Shown here one piece after another: positions 1-6,309 of a stretch of DNA of 6,609 bases. Source of the stretch: Rhodoferax sp. Its GTDB lineage: Bacteria; Pseudomonadota; Gammaproteobacteria; Burkholderiales; Burkholderiaceae_C. Each line of letters opens with the position of its first letter. Within the stretch, counting starts at the first letter, position 1. The notes beneath the pieces were generated by a model. That model was not told where the DNA came from. It was given only the letters and a program-made list of their open reading frames with translations, and did not search any database. Both the position numbers and the translations under genes were made by a program. The stretch covers positions 1 through 6,609 of the forward strand of contig JARXAU010000053.1 of the NCBI GenBank assembly GCA_029865675.1, read 5' to 3'.

Positions 1-831
1 AGGCAACAGGCGCTGCGCTCGCGTTACGCGGCGCACTTTCAGCCGTTTTACCAGGGGCGTTTGCGCGCTTTTTCTGTGGCCCTTCTCGCCCTTGTGGTGT
101 TCGCCTATGGCGTGCACAGCCTGGACATGTCGTACGCGCGCATCGTGGGTGGCCTGGGTGAACTGGGCAAGATGGTGCTGCGCATGTTTCCGCCCCATCC
201 GGGCAGTGGGTCCCTGGCCGTCATTTATGCCTACGCCATGCTGGAAACCTTGGCCATCGCCTTGCTGGGCACCTTGCTGGCCGCAATTGTGGCGTTTCCG
301 CTGGGTTTTTTGGCCGCGCGCAACACCACGCTCAACCGCGTGGTGCAGTTCTTCGCGCGCCGCAGTTTTGACACCTTGCGCGGCGTGGACATACTGATCT
401 GGGCGCTAATTTGGATCAACGTGGTTGGCCTGGGGCCGTTTGCCGGGGTGCTGGCACTGTTCATGTCGGACCTGGGAAGCTTTGGTAAGCTGTTTTCGGA
501 GGCTATTGAAGCCGCAGACGACAAGCCGGTCGAAGGCGTGGTGTCCACCGGCGGCTCGTCCTTGTCGGCGGTGCGCTTTGGCATCTTGCCGCAGCTGCTG
601 CCGGTGCTGCTCAGCCAGGTGCTGTATGCCTTTGAGTCCAATACCCGCAGCGCCTCCATCATCGGCATTGTGGGCGCAGGTGGCATTGGCTTGATTTTGT
701 CGGAGCAAATCCGCACGCTGGAATTACAGCAGATGGCGTTTGTGATCTTGCTTATCTTGGCCACCGTGTCGCTGATCGATTTTTGCTGCGCCCGCATCCG
801 CTTTTCCATCATTGGCGTGCGCGCGTTGTAG
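1..831 (+). CDS. phnE: Phosphonate ABC transporter permease PhnE (5' partial)
   Basis: Inner-membrane permease of the PhnCDE importer, which carries phosphonates across the cytoplasmic membrane with the PhnC ATPase and the PhnD binding protein. The frame is open from the first base, so the true start lies outside the window; the in-frame TTG at 61 is probably internal, because the preceding 20 residues read as a normal cytoplasmic N-terminus. 276 residues are visible, close to the whole family length of about 260-280. Hydrophobic segments lie near visible residues 22-40, 75-105, 128-155, 200-230 and 242-262. The permease EAA loop runs from E170-A-A to L196-P, where the ATPase docks. The stretches VGLGPFAGVLALF, FES-N-RSAS and GIVGAGGIG match E. 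coli PhnE closely as I remember it. It stops with TAG, 39 bases before the PhnZ-like gene on the same strand, which indicates one operon. The exact phosphonate carried cannot be read from the permease. Confidence 0.93.
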   Translation, partial: RQQALRSRYAAHFQPFYQGRLRAFSVALLALVVFAYGVHSLDMSYARIVGGLGELGKMVLRMFPPHPGSGSLAVIYAYAMLETLAIALLGTLLAAIVAFPLGFLAARNTTLNRVVQFFARRSFDTLRGVDILIWALIWINVVGLGPFAGVLALFMSDLGSFGKLFSEAIEAADDKPVEGVVSTGGSSLSAVRFGILPQLLPVLLSQVLYAFESNTRSASIIGIVGAGGIGLILSEQIRTLELQQMAFVILLILATVSLIDFCCARIRFSIIGVRAL

Positions 832-859
832 GCGCTGCGCCACCGTTACGCACTCACAC

Positions 860-865
860 AGGAAA
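860..865 (+). promoter_or_regulatory. Ribosome binding site of the PhnZ-like gene
   Basis: AGGAAA sits 5 bases before the ATG at 871. It is the clearest Shine-Dalgarno match in the window and fixes this start. No convincing promoter lies in the 39-base gap after phnE, so translation is probably from a shared phnE transcript. Confidence 0.6.
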
Positions 866-870
866 CCGCC

Positions 871-1431
871 ATGTCCTTGTCCATCCCTGAAATTGTGCAA
901 CTCCTGGGCAGCCGCGCCACCACCTGGTACGGCCAGGAGGCGGTAAGCCAGCTCGACCATGCGCTGCAATGCGCGCACCTCGCCGAATTAGCCAACGAGA
1001 CGCCCGAGACGGTGGCAGCCGCCCTGCTCCACGACCTGGGCCATATGCTCAGCGTCGAGCGCAAGGCAATGCCAGACCACAAGAATCTGCCCGCCAAAGA
1101 CGATTTGCACCAGTACGTGGCCTTGCCGTTTTTGCGCAGCCTGTTCCCGGACGCGGTGCTAGAGCCCATCAAGCTGCACGTAGACGCCAAGCGCTATTTG
1201 TGCGCGGTGGATGCGCTGTATTGGGATTCGCTATCGTCCGCGTCCAAGCACAGCCTGGAGTTGCAAGGGGGGCGCTTTAACGACGCGCAAGTGCACGCCT
1301 TTGAAGAGCTGCCCTTTTACGCCGAAGCCGTGCGCCTGCGCCGCTACGACGACCTAGCCAAAGTGCCGGGGCAGACTACGCCTGCTTTGGCGCACTATGC
1401 GGCACTAATGCAGCAGGTGGCCACAGCCTGA
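871..1431 (+). CDS. PhnZ-like HD-domain phosphonate oxygenase
   Basis: 186-residue protein of the HD-domain mixed-valent diiron oxygenase group found in phosphonate operons. PhnZ oxidatively cleaves the C-P bond of 2-amino-1-hydroxyethylphosphonate to glycine and phosphate; TmpB does the same on a trimethylated analogue. Seen here: the HD pattern H30, H54-D55, H80, H103 and D160/D161, suitable as ligands for two irons; and Y20 and E23 in the WYGQE stretch, at the place of the PhnZ Tyr/Glu pair that recognises substrate and gates oxygen. K107, S125 and Q132 fall near PhnZ phosphonate-binding positions. The length is about that of PhnZ. It follows phnE at 39 bases with a strong ribosome binding site, and its last 56 bases overlap the end of the opposite-strand phosphatase gene. 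Family membership is firm. The exact substrate is inferred: the hydroxylase partner (PhnY or TmpA) would have to be upstream and is not visible. Confidence 0.85.
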   Translation: MSLSIPEIVQLLGSRATTWYGQEAVSQLDHALQCAHLAELANETPETVAAALLHDLGHMLSVERKAMPDHKNLPAKDDLHQYVALPFLRSLFPDAVLEPIKLHVDAKRYLCAVDALYWDSLSSASKHSLELQGGRFNDAQVHAFEELPFYAEAVRLRRYDDLAKVPGQTTPALAHYAALMQQVATA

Positions 1432-2008
1432 GTGCAGGCGCGCTGACACTGTCCATGGCGTCGGGCGCACCGTGCAGGCCAAAGTCGAAGGCCTGAACAT
1501 AAGCCTCTTGCTTGTGGGTCTCAATGGTGCCCGGTCGGTACTGGCGCACCCGCGCCATGGCGGCCTCGCTGCTCCAGCCCCAGGCCTTGAACAGTGTGGC
1601 CACCAGCGTGCCGGTGCGGCCCTTACCATGGGCGCAGTGGAGCAGGATGTTGCCGCTTTGAAGTACGCCCGTGAGTTGCGGCATCAAGCGCCTCCACTGC
1701 GCGGTCACGGCCAAAGAGGGCACGCCAAAGTCCACCACCGGCAACTGGTGCCAGCCCATGCCGTGCGCGCCCAGATGGTGCGGCAAATTCTTGGCGCCCA
1801 GGCGCTGCAGTTCCTTGGTATCGAGCAAGCTCACCACCGTCTTCACCTCGTGCGCGGCCATGTGCGCCACATCCAGCGCCAGCAGCCGCTCCGATTCCGC
1901 GCTCCCATTGGCCCCGCCCGCACCGGGGCAGGCAGACATGCCCACCTGGCCCGGCCATGGTGAGGGCGCAAAGTCGATGGCAAAAGAAGTGCTTGTTAAA
2001 TAGGCCAC
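1376..2008 (-). CDS. HCx5R protein-tyrosine/dual-specificity phosphatase-like protein
   Basis: 210-residue cytoplasmic protein with a cysteine-phosphatase fold of the CDKN3/dual-specificity type. The P-loop is HCAHGKGRTG at residues 124-133, with nucleophile C125 and phosphate-binding R131. D93 in VVDFGVP is the likely general acid. A CPG motif (27-29), followed by a stretch that seems to predict 'TVVSLLDTKEL' (57-67), matches a phosphatase group I recall as common in proteobacteria. The tail after about 180 is Pro/Ala-rich and looks disordered. The start is a GTG at 2008; an in-frame stop at 2018-2020 rules out any longer form, and a start at M24 would remove residues just before the CPG motif. 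There is no clear ribosome binding site. The gene lies 100 bases after the decayed M20 frame on the same strand and converges on the PhnZ-like gene with a 56-base overlap. The substrate is unknown; regulation by dephosphorylation or action on a small phospho-metabolite are both possible. Confidence 0.75.
   Translation of the reverse strand: MAYLTSTSFAIDFAPSPWPGQVGMSACPGAGGANGSAESERLLALDVAHMAAHEVKTVVSLLDTKELQRLGAKNLPHHLGAHGMGWHQLPVVDFGVPSLAVTAQWRRLMPQLTGVLQSGNILLHCAHGKGRTGTLVATLFKAWGWSSEAAMARVRQYRPGTIETHKQEAYVQAFDFGLHGAPDAMDSVSAPALRLWPPAALVPHSAPKQA
1426..1439. other. Small stem-loop at the convergent gene ends
   Basis: GCCTG (1426-1430), loop AGTG, CAGGC (1435-1439). It spans the stop codon of the PhnZ-like gene. 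There is no T-run on either side, so it is not a classical intrinsic terminator. It may protect the 3' end of the messenger or be chance in GC-rich DNA. Confidence 0.25.
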
Positions 2009-2108
2009 GCTGCATTGTTAGCGCAGCCTTGCGACGGCGGCATGACAAGGCGCACCCCACCGAAAGTAAGGCCTAGGCCGCCGCAGCGAGGGATAAACGA
2101 CGCCCCCC
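2009..2108. other. Spacer between the M20 remnant and the phosphatase gene, with palindromes
   Basis: One hundred non-coding bases on the minus-strand transcript. It holds the perfect 10-base palindrome GGCCTAGGCC (2070-2079) and a longer inverted repeat GCCTTG (2026-2031) / CAAGGC (2046-2051) with a 14-base loop. Neither is followed by a T-run, so intrinsic termination is not supported. No promoter with acceptable spacing was found for the phosphatase gene: TTGTCA (2043-2048, minus strand) is 21 bases from the nearest AT-rich hexamer. It may be a dispersed intergenic repeat of the host genome, but one copy cannot show this. Confidence 0.35.
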
Positions 2109-3344
2109 TCAAGCCAACAAATCCGCCAACGCCCGCGCCACCACCTTGGTCGCACGGCGCAGGTCGTCGAGTGCGATGTTTTCGTCGGCGCGTTTGGCGT
2201 TGCTCTCGGATACGGTGCGGGGGCCGCAGCCGTAGAGCACGGCGGGGATGCCGTGTTCGCAAAACAGGCGCGCGTCGGTTTAGAGCGGCGTGCCGGTGGC
2301 CTCAATAGGTTCGCCAAACACGACGCTGGCGTGCTGGCACAGGGCATTGACGAGGGGCTGGTTACCAGGCAGGGGCTTGAGCGCGTGGGCCAGCAGCATG
2401 CGTTTGACTTCGATCGTGATGCCGGGTGATTGCGCCACCGCGTCGGCAATCACCTGGCGCAGGGTGGCTTCGACCTCGGCCGGGTTTTCTTCGGGGATCA
2501 TGCGGCGGTCGAGCTTGAGCACCACTTTGCCGGGCACCACGTTGGTGTTGGTTCCGCCTTCGATCAGGCCCACGTTCAGGTAGGGGTGGTTGATGCCTTT
2601 GACCTGGCTGCTGATTTGCTGGTACAGCGTGTTTTGGTGGTACATGGCGTTGAGGATGCGGGTGGCGGCTTGCAGGGCGTCCACACCGGTTTCGGGCACT
2701 GCCGCGTGGCCCATCTTGCCGTGCACGGTCACTTCCATTTGCAGGCAGCCGTTGTGCCCGGTAATCACCTGGTAGCTAAAGGCCGCCCCGATCAGCAAGT
2801 CGGGCTTGATCAGACCCTGGCGCAAGAGCCAGCCGGGGCCGAGTTCGCCACCAAATTCTTCGTCGTAGGTGAAATACAGCTCTACGCTGCCCTTGAGCGG
2901 CGCACCCAAGGCCTCAAGGGCGCGGGTGGCGAAGGTGAAGGTGGCGAAGTCGCATTTGCTGACCGCTGCGGCGCGGCCATACAGGTGGCCGTCTCGCACC
3001 TCGCCGCCATAGGGGTCGTGCGTCCAGCCTTCACCGGGGGGCACCACGTCGCCGTGGGCGTTGAGGCCCACGGTGCGACCTGCGCCGTAGCTGCGGCGCA
3101 CCACCAAGTTGATGATGCTTTGCAGGCCGGCGGCGTGCACCTCGGCCGCCGGGGGGGCGTGCTTTTCAGCCTCAAAGCCAAAGGCGTGCAGCAGCTCGGC
3201 GGTGCGCTCGGCGTGCGGTGCGTTATTGCCCGGTGGCGTATCCGTGGGCACTTGCACGAGTTGCTGCAAAAAGCGCACCTCCTCGTCAAAGTGGGCGTCA
3301 ACCCATGCGTCAAGGGCGGCGTAATTGATTGACGCTTGTGTCAT
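2109..3344 (-). pseudogene. ArgE/DapE-type M20 amidohydrolase, interrupted by an in-frame TAA
   Basis: M20-family protein related to ArgE, DapE and amidohydrolases that split N-acyl or N-carbamoyl bonds. It reads 354 residues from the ATG at 3344 to a TAA at 2280-2282, but the same frame then continues for 56 conserved codons (TDARLF, GIPAVLYGCGP, RADEN, RRATKVVARALADLL) to a TGA at 2109-2111. Homologues I recall have GTPLYTDARLF here, so a Tyr codon became TAA by one base change at 2280; the intact length would be 411. Seen in the first part: AHGDVVPPG with H97, DPYGG, the YDEEFGG acid pair E162/E163, a dimerisation domain around 200-310, and GGTNTNVVPG. V128 stands where most M20 enzymes have the bridging Asp (GRAAAVSK). 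The start overlaps the previous stop as ATGA with no ribosome binding site, implying translational coupling. Operon position suggests a role in ureide or carbamoyl-compound use, but the substrate is unknown. The lost tail carries the last metal-site region and closes the catalytic domain, so loss of function is likely unless the stop is a sequencing error. Confidence 0.8.
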
Positions 3345-5113
3345 TTTTGTTCAGTATCGAGTTGGTCAAGCAGGTTGGCAAAGGCGCGTACGCAGAGTTC
3401 GGCGTCGTCGTTGGTGATGGATTCCAGCGGGTTGTGGCTGATACCGGCGTTGAGGCCGCGCACAAACAGCATGCCCTGGGGCAGGATTTCGTGCAGCTTC
3501 ATGGCGTCGTGCCCTGCGCCGCTGGGCAAGTGGAACAGCGGCAGGCCTAGCGCCTGCACCGCGCGCTCCCAGCGCTGCTGCAAGGCGGCGTCGCTTGGGG
3601 CGGCGGCGGCGCGCAGGGTTTCTTCTAACTTGAAGTGCAGGCCCCGGCGCGCGCAGATGGCGGCCAGCTCGGCGCGGATGTCGGCTGCGCAGGCGTCGCG
3701 CACCGCGTCGGTGGTGGCGCGCACGTCCAGGCTGAAGGTGCAGCGCCCCGGCACCACGTTCATGGAGCCATTGGGCACTTGCAGCATGCCCATCGTGGCC
3801 ACCACGTGGGGTACGGCGGCTGCGCGTTTTTCTGCAAACAGCGCCAGCTCGGCCACGGCGGTGGCGGCGTCGCGACGCTGGTCCATGGGCGTGGTACCGG
3901 CGTGGCTGGCCATGCCAATGACTTCGCCCAGGTAGCGCACGCTGCCGTTAATGGAGGTGACGATGCCCAGCGGCATGTCCAGCGCGTTGAGCACTGGGCC
4001 TTGCTCGATGTGCACTTCCACAAAACCCTGGTAGCGCGCCGGGTCGCGTTGGATGGACGCAATGTCATCCACATTCAGCCCAGCGTGCGCCATGGCCGCT
4101 CGCATGGAGATGCCGTCGGCGTCTTGCTGGTCCAGCCAGGCTCTATCAAACTGGCCCGTGAGCGCGCCCGAGCCTAAAAACACCGCTTTGTAGCGCTGGC
4201 CTTCTTCTTCCGAAAAGCCGACCACTTCGATGCCAAACGGCAGCCGCCGCCCGGCGCGGTGCAGCGCCTGCACGCAGGCCATGGGCACCAAAATGCCCAG
4301 GCGGCCGTCGTATTTGCCGCCGTTGCGCACGGTGTCAAAGTGGCTGCCGGTCAGCAAGCGCGGCGCTGATCGGTCCTTGCCGTGGTAGGTGCCCACCACG
4401 TTGCCCACTGCGTCTTGCGTCACCTCGTCAAAACCGCACTCGCCCATCCAGGCTTGCAGGTCACGCGCTGCGGCGCGGTGGGCGTCGGTCAGGTAGGTCA
4501 CGGTGAGTTCGCCGCGCTCGGCAAAACCCGGGTCGCTGTGCAGCGCCAGGCGCTCGGCCCAGTCCCACACCAGGTTGCCCGCCTCGGGCGTGTGGCCGAA
4601 TTTGTCGTTGAGCCGGATTTCGGCAATGCGGTGGATGCTGCGCAGGCACTCGGCGCGCTCAAAATCGGGGTGATTGTCCAGGCGGCGCGCCAGCGTGGCG
4701 ATGATCTCGGAGCGGTCCAATCCCAGGCCACGCGGCCCGCGTACCGCCAGGATGAAAGGAAAGCCAAAGCGCGCGTTATAGGCGGCGTTGAGCTGCTGGA
4801 TGCGGGCAAATTCTTCGGGCGTGCAATCCGTCAGGCCCGCTTTGCTTTGTTCGTTGGTGGACTCGGCCGTCAGCGTTTGGCTGACCATGGCCTTGCCCGC
4901 CAGCTCGGGGTGGGCGCGGATGAGCGCCAGTTGGGCGTCTTGCCCGGCTTCGCGCACCACCTGCGCCAGCGCCAGCTTGAGGTGCACCAGGCTGGCAAAC
5001 GGGCGCTGCGCGGCAGCGGCGCGCGCAATCCAGGGGGAATGTTCGTAGGTGCCGTCCAGCAGGGCGACGCATTCGTCGGCGGTGGCGGCGTTAAGTTGGT
5101 CCAGTGTGAGCAT
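3341..5113 (-). CDS. uraD: Bifunctional OHCU decarboxylase / allantoate amidohydrolase fusion
   Basis: 590-residue fusion in one uninterrupted frame. Residues 1-173 are OHCU decarboxylase (UraD), which turns 2-oxo-4-hydroxy-4-carboxy-5-ureidoimidazoline into (S)-allantoin: H68 in AHPELAG is the catalytic His, E88 lies in NEQSKAGL, FGFPFILAVRG is the family motif, and the domain ends with RIAEIRLNDKFG. After a short linker, residues about 182-590 are allantoate amidohydrolase (AllC/HyuC type, M20), which hydrolyses allantoate to ureidoglycine with release of ammonia and CO2. Its metal motifs are GSHFDT (H258, D260), KYDGRLG (D269), FSEEEGQRY (E302/E303), HIEQGPVL (H368), SGAGHDAM (H535) and ISHNPLES (H560). 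ATG at 5113 was chosen because the UraD homology starts there, GGAAG lies 10 bases upstream, and it follows the puuE stop by 7 bases; the upstream in-frame start at 5200 would overlap puuE by 80 bases with unrelated residues. Its TGA overlaps the next ATG. Both active sites look intact. Confidence 0.92.
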   Translation of the reverse strand: MLTLDQLNAATADECVALLDGTYEHSPWIARAAAAQRPFASLVHLKLALAQVVREAGQDAQLALIRAHPELAGKAMVSQTLTAESTNEQSKAGLTDCTPEEFARIQQLNAAYNARFGFPFILAVRGPRGLGLDRSEIIATLARRLDNHPDFERAECLRSIHRIAEIRLNDKFGHTPEAGNLVWDWAERLALHSDPGFAERGELTVTYLTDAHRAAARDLQAWMGECGFDEVTQDAVGNVVGTYHGKDRSAPRLLTGSHFDTVRNGGKYDGRLGILVPMACVQALHRAGRRLPFGIEVVGFSEEEGQRYKAVFLGSGALTGQFDRAWLDQQDADGISMRAAMAHAGLNVDDIASIQRDPARYQGFVEVHIEQGPVLNALDMPLGIVTSINGSVRYLGEVIGMASHAGTTPMDQRRDAATAVAELALFAEKRAAAVPHVVATMGMLQVPNGSMNVVPGRCTFSLDVRATTDAVRDACAADIRAELAAICARRGLHFKLEETLRAAAAPSDAALQQRWERAVQALGLPLFHLPSGAGHDAMKLHEILPQGMLFVRGLNAGISHNPLESITNDDAELCVRAFANLLDQLDTEQK

Positions 5114-5120
5114 CTTTGGC

Positions 5121-6083
5121 TTACTTCCAGACAAAGGCGGTGGCGGCGTCAAAGGGGTGCGTGGCTTTCCATTGGCGGGCGATGTCCACCCGGCGCGCAA
5201 CCCATACCCGGTCGTGCGCCTGCACGTGGTCCAAAAAGCGTTGCAGCGCGCGCATGCGGCCAGGACGCCCCAGCAGGCGGCAGTGCATGCCGATGCTCAT
5301 CATGGACGGGCGGTCGGCACCTTCGGCGTAGTGCACGTCAAAGGCGTCGCGCAGGTACTCAAAAAACTCGTCGCCGTGCGAATACCCCTGGGGCAGCGCA
5401 AAGCGCATATCGTTGCAGTCCAGGGTGTAGGGCACGACCAGGTGGGGCGCGAGCGTGCCGTCGGTCTTTTGCACTTGCAGCCAAAACGGCAGGTCGTCGC
5501 CGTAGTAATCGCTGTCGTACTCCAGGCCGCCGTGGTCGGCCAGCAGGCGGCGGGTGTTGGGGCTGTCGCGGCCGGTGTACCAGCCTGCGGGCATTTGGCC
5601 GGTCAGGTTTTTGATGGCTTGCAGACCGCGGCCCATGTGTTGGGCCTCGACCGATGCGTCAATGGTCTGGTAATTGATCCAGCGCCAGCCGTGGCAAGCA
5701 ATCTCGTGGCCGAGTTCGACAAAGGCGGCGGCCACCTCGGGGCAGCGCTCCAGCGCCATGCCCACGCCAAACACAGTGAGCGGCAGGCCCCGGCGCTCAA
5801 ATTCGCGCAATATGCGCCACACGCCCACGCGCGAGCCGTATTCGTAAATGCCTTCCATGGTGAGGTGCCGGTCCGGGAAGGACGGCGGGCTGAACATCTC
5901 GGACAAAAACTGCTCGCTCCCGGCGTCGCCATGCAGCACCGAGTTTTCTCCGCCCTCTTCATAGTTCAGCACAAACTGCACCGCCACGCGGGCCTGTTGC
6001 GGCCACTGGGCGTGGGGCGGGTTGCGGCCATAGCCCCGCAGGTCGCGCGGGTATAAAGACCGAGATGCGGCGTGGTGGTTCAT
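5121..6083 (-). CDS. puuE: Allantoinase PuuE (cofactor-free, polysaccharide-deacetylase fold)
   Basis: 320-residue cytoplasmic enzyme that opens the ring of (S)-allantoin to allantoate. PuuE belongs to the NodB/polysaccharide-deacetylase superfamily but works without metal, unlike the AllB allantoinases. Diagnostic stretches seen: LNYEEGGE (39-46), where Glu replaces the NodB metal Asp; GHEIACHGWRWI (125-136); YTGRDSPNTRRL (169-180); SDYYGDDLP (191-199); TLDCNDMRF (220-228); and GMHCRLLGRPGR (265-276). The length fits the family (about 300-320). The ATG at 6083 begins the recognisable N-terminus, running to YPRDLRGYGRNPP. The frame is open further upstream to 6530, but that part has no PuuE-like residues and runs antisense through the neighbouring flavoprotein gene. 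No clear ribosome binding site precedes 6083. It is the first gene of the minus-strand ureide operon, 7 bases before the uraD fusion, and its product feeds the amidohydrolase half of that protein. Confidence 0.95.
   Translation of the reverse strand: MNHHAASRSLYPRDLRGYGRNPPHAQWPQQARVAVQFVLNYEEGGENSVLHGDAGSEQFLSEMFSPPSFPDRHLTMEGIYEYGSRVGVWRILREFERRGLPLTVFGVGMALERCPEVAAAFVELGHEIACHGWRWINYQTIDASVEAQHMGRGLQAIKNLTGQMPAGWYTGRDSPNTRRLLADHGGLEYDSDYYGDDLPFWLQVQKTDGTLAPHLVVPYTLDCNDMRFALPQGYSHGDEFFEYLRDAFDVHYAEGADRPSMMSIGMHCRLLGRPGRMRALQRFLDHVQAHDRVWVARRVDIARQWKATHPFDAATAFVWK
5124..5128 (-). promoter_or_regulatory. Probable ribosome binding site of the uraD fusion
   Basis: GGAAG on the minus strand, 10 bases before the ATG at 5113. 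It overlaps the last codons of puuE. It supports the 5113 start over the longer in-frame alternative. The spacing is a little long, so coupling to puuE translation may also contribute. Confidence 0.45.
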
Positions 6084-6137
6084 GCGGTTCGTGGCGAATA
6101 AGGCAGGAAGACGCAGAGCAGGCTGCGACGGGTCAAA

Positions 6138-6155
6138 GTGAAGATATTGTTTCAC
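6138..6155. promoter_or_regulatory. Inverted repeat GTGAA-N8-TTCAC, candidate operator
   Basis: Perfect 5-base arms (6138-6142 and 6151-6155) around an AT-rich 8-base centre, in the divergent spacer 55 bases before the puuE start. The centre is the most AT-rich spot in this part of the spacer and could overlap a puuE -10 region. The regulator is unknown; chance cannot be excluded. Confidence 0.35.
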
Positions 6156-6165
6156 GCCTGCGGCA

Positions 6166-6175
6166 TGGTTTACCA
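6166..6175. promoter_or_regulatory. TGGT-N2-ACCA dyad, candidate GntR/FadR-type operator
   Basis: TGGTTTACCA has perfect 4-base arms. Operators of the FadR branch of GntR regulators commonly have TGGT and ACCA arms separated by a short spacer, and such regulators often control purine or ureide genes. It lies 10 bases from the GTGAA/TTCAC repeat, between puuE and the flavoprotein gene. No regulator gene is in the window, so the assignment is by motif and position only. Confidence 0.35.
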
Positions 6176-6194
6176 AAACACCACGGCGGGAAGG

Positions 6195-6222
6195 TTTACG
6201 GTCCACGCAGCGGGGATTTAAA
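6195..6222 (+). promoter_or_regulatory. Weak sigma70-like promoter toward the flavoprotein gene
   Basis: TTTACG (6195-6200, 4 of 6 to the -35 consensus), a 16-base spacer, then TTTAAA (6217-6222, 4 of 6 to the -10). It points at the ATG at 6310 and would leave a leader of about 80 bases. The match is modest, but it is the best plus-strand candidate in the spacer. Confidence 0.25.
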
Positions 6223-6309
6223 AAGGCGGCAAAAAGGGCAGCACAAGGGGCCGCTTGCACGGGCACCACTATCATCCGCCCCTTGCTTGATAACCCCGAG
6301 CCCTTGCCC

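Noticed and set aside
2016..2048. Promoter for the phosphatase gene (TTGTCA with CTAACA)
   Set aside because: The spacing is 21 bases and the -10 would lie only a few bases from the GTG, requiring a leaderless transcript.
2018..2449. 143-codon minus-strand frame covering the M20 tail, which might suggest a frameshift
   Set aside because: Its translation is Pro/Ala/Thr-rich noise; the M20 homology stays in the original frame on both sides of the TAA, so the lesion is a substitution, not a frameshift.
2430..3332. 300-codon plus-strand open frame opposite the M20 gene
   Set aside because: His/Gly/Val-rich translation typical of the antisense frame of GC-rich coding DNA; the opposite strand has clear M20 motifs.
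5114..5200. 29-residue N-terminal extension of the uraD fusion from the ATG at 5200
   Set aside because: It overlaps the end of puuE by 80 bases, is Pro-rich and unlike UraD, while the ATG at 5113 has a ribosome binding site and sits at the start of the homology.
4382..5614. 410-codon plus-strand open frame opposite the uraD fusion and puuE
   Set aside because: It crosses two well-recognised genes on the other strand and turns into Arg/Gly/Ala-rich sequence with no domain.
5049..6056. 335-codon plus-strand open frame opposite puuE
   Set aside because: Shadow of puuE; no recognisable motif and no ribosome binding site.
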